Assembly (NCBI GenBank): GCA_940746715.1
Contig: CALNWN010000008.1
Location: forward strand, 1-64,000
Reading direction: 5' to 3'
From: an uncultured Paraburkholderia sp.
GTDB lineage: Bacteria; Pseudomonadota; Gammaproteobacteria; Burkholderiales; Burkholderiaceae
DNA length: 64,000 bases
The translations under genes and the position numbers were made by a program. Positions 61,476 to 64,000 of the stretch are shown here, one piece after another (within the stretch, counting starts at the first letter, position 1; each line of letters starts with the position of its first letter). Under the pieces are notes generated by a model. That model made no database searches. It worked only from the letters and a program-made list of their open reading frames with translations, and was not told where the DNA came from.

Positions 61476-62276
61476 CTATTTACGCGCTCTATGTGCAGAG
61501 GCAAGTGCATCGAGTCCCGCCATCACGAAGCGGGTAAAGTCTTCCACCAGCGCATTCTTGTCTTTTCCAACAGCAGGCAGCAAGGCTGCCTGCACCTGCC
61601 GCGGCGCAATCATCAACGCGATGCAGGGAAGCACGCTGAACATTAACGCTCGCTGCACGGCCGGCTTATGCGGATTCAACTGCAGTACTTCCCCGATCAG
61701 TCCGAGCAATACAGTGGCCTTTGGCCGCACCGCCTTTTCGATGAGCGCGGGCATGGCCGGCGACGGCGACAGCACTTCGCGCAGCATCAGCATGAATCCC
61801 CACGGCGCGCCCGAGCTGGCCGAAAGCCCGACGAATCGCGAGATGACCGCCCGTAACTCGTCCCGCGGATCGCCCGGCGCTTCTGTCAGCGCAGACAATT
61901 CGTCGAGGCTCACGACCTGGCGGTGCGCTTCCACGAGTGCCGCTTCGTAAAGCGCCTCGCGACTGCCGAAATGGTAGTTCACCGAGGCCATCGGCGTGCC
62001 CGCGCGCTCGCAGATTTGCTTGCTGGTGGCGTCGGCGAAACCGCGCGCCGCGAATACCTGCCCTGCGATGTCGAGCAGATGTTGGCGAGTTGCCGCGCCG
62101 TCGGGCCGGCTCGCGCGCTTGACAGATCTTGAGTCTTCGGTTTGTTGGCGCTGCTTCACCTCTTTGTGTGGCTTCGCGTGTTCCGTGCGCGCCGCCGCTG
62201 CGGATCTACTCGCGGCTTTTGCCTCCTTGGCCCGGTCCGTCATTCTTGCAGGGGTGCTCGCGCGTTTCGTCGGCAT
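61476..62276 (-). CDS. TetR/AcrR-family regulator with long N-terminal tail
   Basis: 266 aa. The first 60 residues are a basic Ala/Lys/Arg-rich tail, then the TetR HTH (AGQVFAARGFADATSKQICE, TPMASVNYHFGSREALYEAA) and a CerR/YbiH-like ligand domain (LMLMLREVLSPSPAMPALI). ATG 62276 is the longest start; others inside the tail are possible. Intact. It is divergent from the HlyD-ABC efflux genes, matching the YbiH-YbhGFSR arrangement, so it probably represses them. Confidence 0.78.
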   Translation of the reverse strand: MPTKRASTPARMTDRAKEAKAASRSAAAARTEHAKPHKEVKQRQQTEDSRSVKRASRPDGAATRQHLLDIAGQVFAARGFADATSKQICERAGTPMASVNYHFGSREALYEAALVEAHRQVVSLDELSALTEAPGDPRDELRAVISRFVGLSASSGAPWGFMLMLREVLSPSPAMPALIEKAVRPKATVLLGLIGEVLQLNPHKPAVQRALMFSVLPCIALMIAPRQVQAALLPAVGKDKNALVEDFTRFVMAGLDALASAHRARK

Positions 62277-62359
62277 GGGAAAGTGCAGGCTCCGAAAAAA
62301 CAGTTTGAATTTGAATTCACATATATTTCATTGTACTTCATCCGTGTGGAAGACAAGCA

Positions 62360-63328
62360 ATGAAGTACTCCATCAACTGGGCAAGGCGGCCGGCATGGCT
62401 GTGGATCATCGGCGCGCTGCTCGCAGGATGCTCGCATCGCGAGGAGAACGCATACCAAGGCTATGTGGAAGGCGAATACGTATACCTGGGATCTTCTCTC
62501 GCGGGCAAACTCACACAGCTGCAAGTTGCTCGCGGCGAAACCGTCAAGGCCGGCATGCCGCTCTTCGCGCTCGATTCCGTCGACGAAACCGCCGCACTGC
62601 AAGAGGCGCAGCAGCAACTCGCGGCTGCGCGTTCGCAATTGGCCGACATCCAGACCGGCAAGCGCGTGCCGGAGGTCAACGTCAACCGCGCGCAACTGTC
62701 GGAGGCTGTGGCGAACGCACGCAAGGCGGCGCTGCAACTCACGCGCGACGAGGCGCAGTACAGCGCGGGCGGTATTTCGAAAGCGCAGCTCGACGATTCG
62801 CGCGCGAATGCCGAGGCCCGCTCCGCGCAAGTGCGCGAACTCACGAGTCAGGTGGAAGTGGCGCGCTTGCCTGGACGCTCGCAGCAGATCGGCGCGCAGC
62901 AGGCCCACGCCGCCGCGGCCGAAGCCGTCGTCGCGCAGGCTCAGTGGAAGCTGGACCAGAAACGCGTGAACGCGCCCGCCGACGGGCTCGTCTACGATAC
63001 GCTCTATCGCAGCGGCGAATGGGTGCCGGCCGGCAGTCCTGTCGTGCAGATGTTGCCGCCACAGAACATCAAGGTGTGCTTCTTTGTGCCGGAGACGCTG
63101 GTCGGCGCACTCGCGCCAGGCCGCGCAGTGTCGATACATTGCGACGGATGCGCGGCGGATCTGCCCGCGAAAATCACTTATGTGTCGAATAAAGCCGAGT
63201 ACACGCCGCCGGTCATCTATAGCAACGAGAGTCGAGCGAAGCTTGTGTACATGATCGAGGCGCACACCCCCGTTGCGGACGCAACGAAACTTCATCCGGG
63301 CCAGCCGGTTGCAGTGGTGCTCAAATGA
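62360..63328 (+). CDS. HlyD-family membrane-fusion protein (YbhG-like lipoprotein)
   Basis: 322 aa. Signal ends LLAGCSHRE, so it is probably lipidated at Cys. Lipoyl half-motifs YVEGEYVYLGSSLAGKL and VNAPADGLVYDTLYRSGEWV flank a coiled-coil hairpin (EAQQQLAAARSQLADIQTGK). The beta-barrel follows. Its stop overlaps the ATPase start (ATGA). Intact. It would link an inner-membrane ABC exporter to an outer-membrane channel. Confidence 0.82.
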   Translation: MKYSINWARRPAWLWIIGALLAGCSHREENAYQGYVEGEYVYLGSSLAGKLTQLQVARGETVKAGMPLFALDSVDETAALQEAQQQLAAARSQLADIQTGKRVPEVNVNRAQLSEAVANARKAALQLTRDEAQYSAGGISKAQLDDSRANAEARSAQVRELTSQVEVARLPGRSQQIGAQQAHAAAAEAVVAQAQWKLDQKRVNAPADGLVYDTLYRSGEWVPAGSPVVQMLPPQNIKVCFFVPETLVGALAPGRAVSIHCDGCAADLPAKITYVSNKAEYTPPVIYSNESRAKLVYMIEAHTPVADATKLHPGQPVAVVLK

Positions 63329-64000
63329 ATACGGCCGCGCCCGAGTATGTGATCGACGTGCACGGCCTGAACAAGCATTTCGGCGACAAGCATGTGGTCA
63401 ACGACGTGTCATTGCAGGTCGCGCGCGGCGAAATCTTCGGCTTTCTCGGGCCGAACGGCAGCGGCAAGGCTACGTCCATCCGTCTGATGTGCGGACTGCT
63501 CACGCCAGATTCCGGCACCGGCACATGCCTTGGCTACGATATCCGCCGCGAGAGTGCAGAGATCAAGCGCAATGTCGGCTATATGACGCAGCGCTTCTCG
63601 TATTGGGAAGATCTGACAATTCGCGAGAATCTCGACTTCGTCGCGCGCATTTACCAGATGCGCAACCGTCGCGAGGTCGTCGACAAATCGCTCGAAGCAC
63701 TCGGGCTGCAAAGCCGCGCTAGCCAGCTTACGGGGTCGCTGTCCGGAGGCTGGAAGCAACGTCTGGCGCTTGCTGCATGCATGTTGCACGAACCGAAACT
63801 GTTGCTGCTCGACGAACCCACTGCGGGCGTCGACCCGACAGCGCGCCGCGATTTCTGGGAGGAACTGCATCGGCTCGCGGCGCGCGGCATCTCCGTACTG
63901 GTGAGTACGCATTACATGGATGAAGCCGAACGCTGTCCCAAGCTCGCCTATATCGCATACGGAAAACTGCTCGCGTAAGGCGCGTCGAAAGAAGTGATCG
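63325..64000 (+). pseudogene. ABC exporter ATPase (YbhF-like), Walker A mutation and nonsense codon
   Basis: ATG 63325. Walker A reads GPNGSGKATS: Ala49 replaces the Thr/Ser that coordinates Mg-ATP (GCT at 63469, ACT expected). Signature LTGSLSGGWKQRLAL, Walker B KLLLLDEPTAGVDP and H-loop STHYMDEAERC are normal. TAA at 63976-63978 interrupts YGKLLA-stop-GASKEVI in frame. The gene continues past the window end, where a second ATPase domain is usual for YbhF. Two independent lesions in the first domain indicate inactivation. Confidence 0.78.

Overview
This is a high-GC proteobacterial window that looks like Burkholderia sensu lato (Paraburkholderia/Caballeronia-like). The evidence is family content and protein style: a PhnR-type GntR regulator with a phosphonate cluster, a DUF3460 protein, SfnB-like dehydrogenases, a DedA-PAP2-LssY protein, a sedolisin, and a LysE exporter divergent from an Lrp regulator. 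No rRNA, tRNA, CRISPR array or recognisable insertion sequence was seen.

The dominant feature is gene decay. Roughly half of the recognisable genes are broken. Lesions are of several independent kinds: single in-frame nonsense codons (1276, 12031, 14381, 20535, 20559, 37547, 55338, 63976), 1-bp indels in short homopolymers, dinucleotide slippage (about 915 and 61040), short tandem duplications (28369-28378, 42833-42840), a likely start-codon mutation (21825), and larger deletions that fuse unrelated gene remnants (6.2-7.8, 9.2, 15.86, 19.14, 25.6-25.85 kb). Intact ORFs lie between them. I infer an eroding genome, as in recently host-restricted Burkholderia (for example leaf-nodule symbionts). 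Part of the 1-bp indel load could still be assembly error.

Layout. 0.2-6.5 kb: a minus-strand phosphonate catabolism and transport cluster (PhnZ-like oxygenase, phnY, phnA, PhnR-type regulator, phnV, phnU, phnT remnant), with only the oxygenase, regulator and phnU open. 6.5-7.8 kb: a scar of LysR, DeoR, zwf and LysR fragments. 8.2-15.5 kb: a presumed organosulfur-acquisition cluster (sugar-type ABC importer, two SfnB-like flavoprotein dehydrogenases, one NtaA/SnaA-type monooxygenase), mostly broken. 15.5-19.5 kb: permease, antitoxin, SDR and aminotransferase remnants around one intact FAD oxidase. 19.7-25.0 kb: a CoA-ligase/enoyl-CoA hydratase/MFS/IclR catabolic unit with two paired palindromes in the divergent promoter. 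25.1-28.8 kb: remnants of a ModA-like protein, a PDZ protein, a hybrid histidine kinase and two DUF421 membrane proteins. 30.4-36.0 kb: an IclR-controlled catabolic operon (HMG-CoA-lyase-like, CaiB transferase, MFS, amidohydrolase) with three palindromic operators.

36-44 kb: an S9 peptidase pseudogene, a UbiB-like protein lacking kinase motifs, an L,D-transpeptidase, a broken nadE and an RNA-binding protein. 44-51.4 kb: a broken S10 peptidase, an intact sedolisin, DUF1993, ynfA, DUF1289, the LysE/Lrp pair and OsmC. 51.5-55.5 kb: envelope proteins (glycine-zipper proteins, DedA-PAP2-LssY). 55.9-61.5 kb: an AcoR-like regulator with a flavin monooxygenase, and a LysR/HAD/class II aldolase unit. 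61.5-64 kb: a TetR regulator divergent from an HlyD-ABC efflux system that runs off the window.
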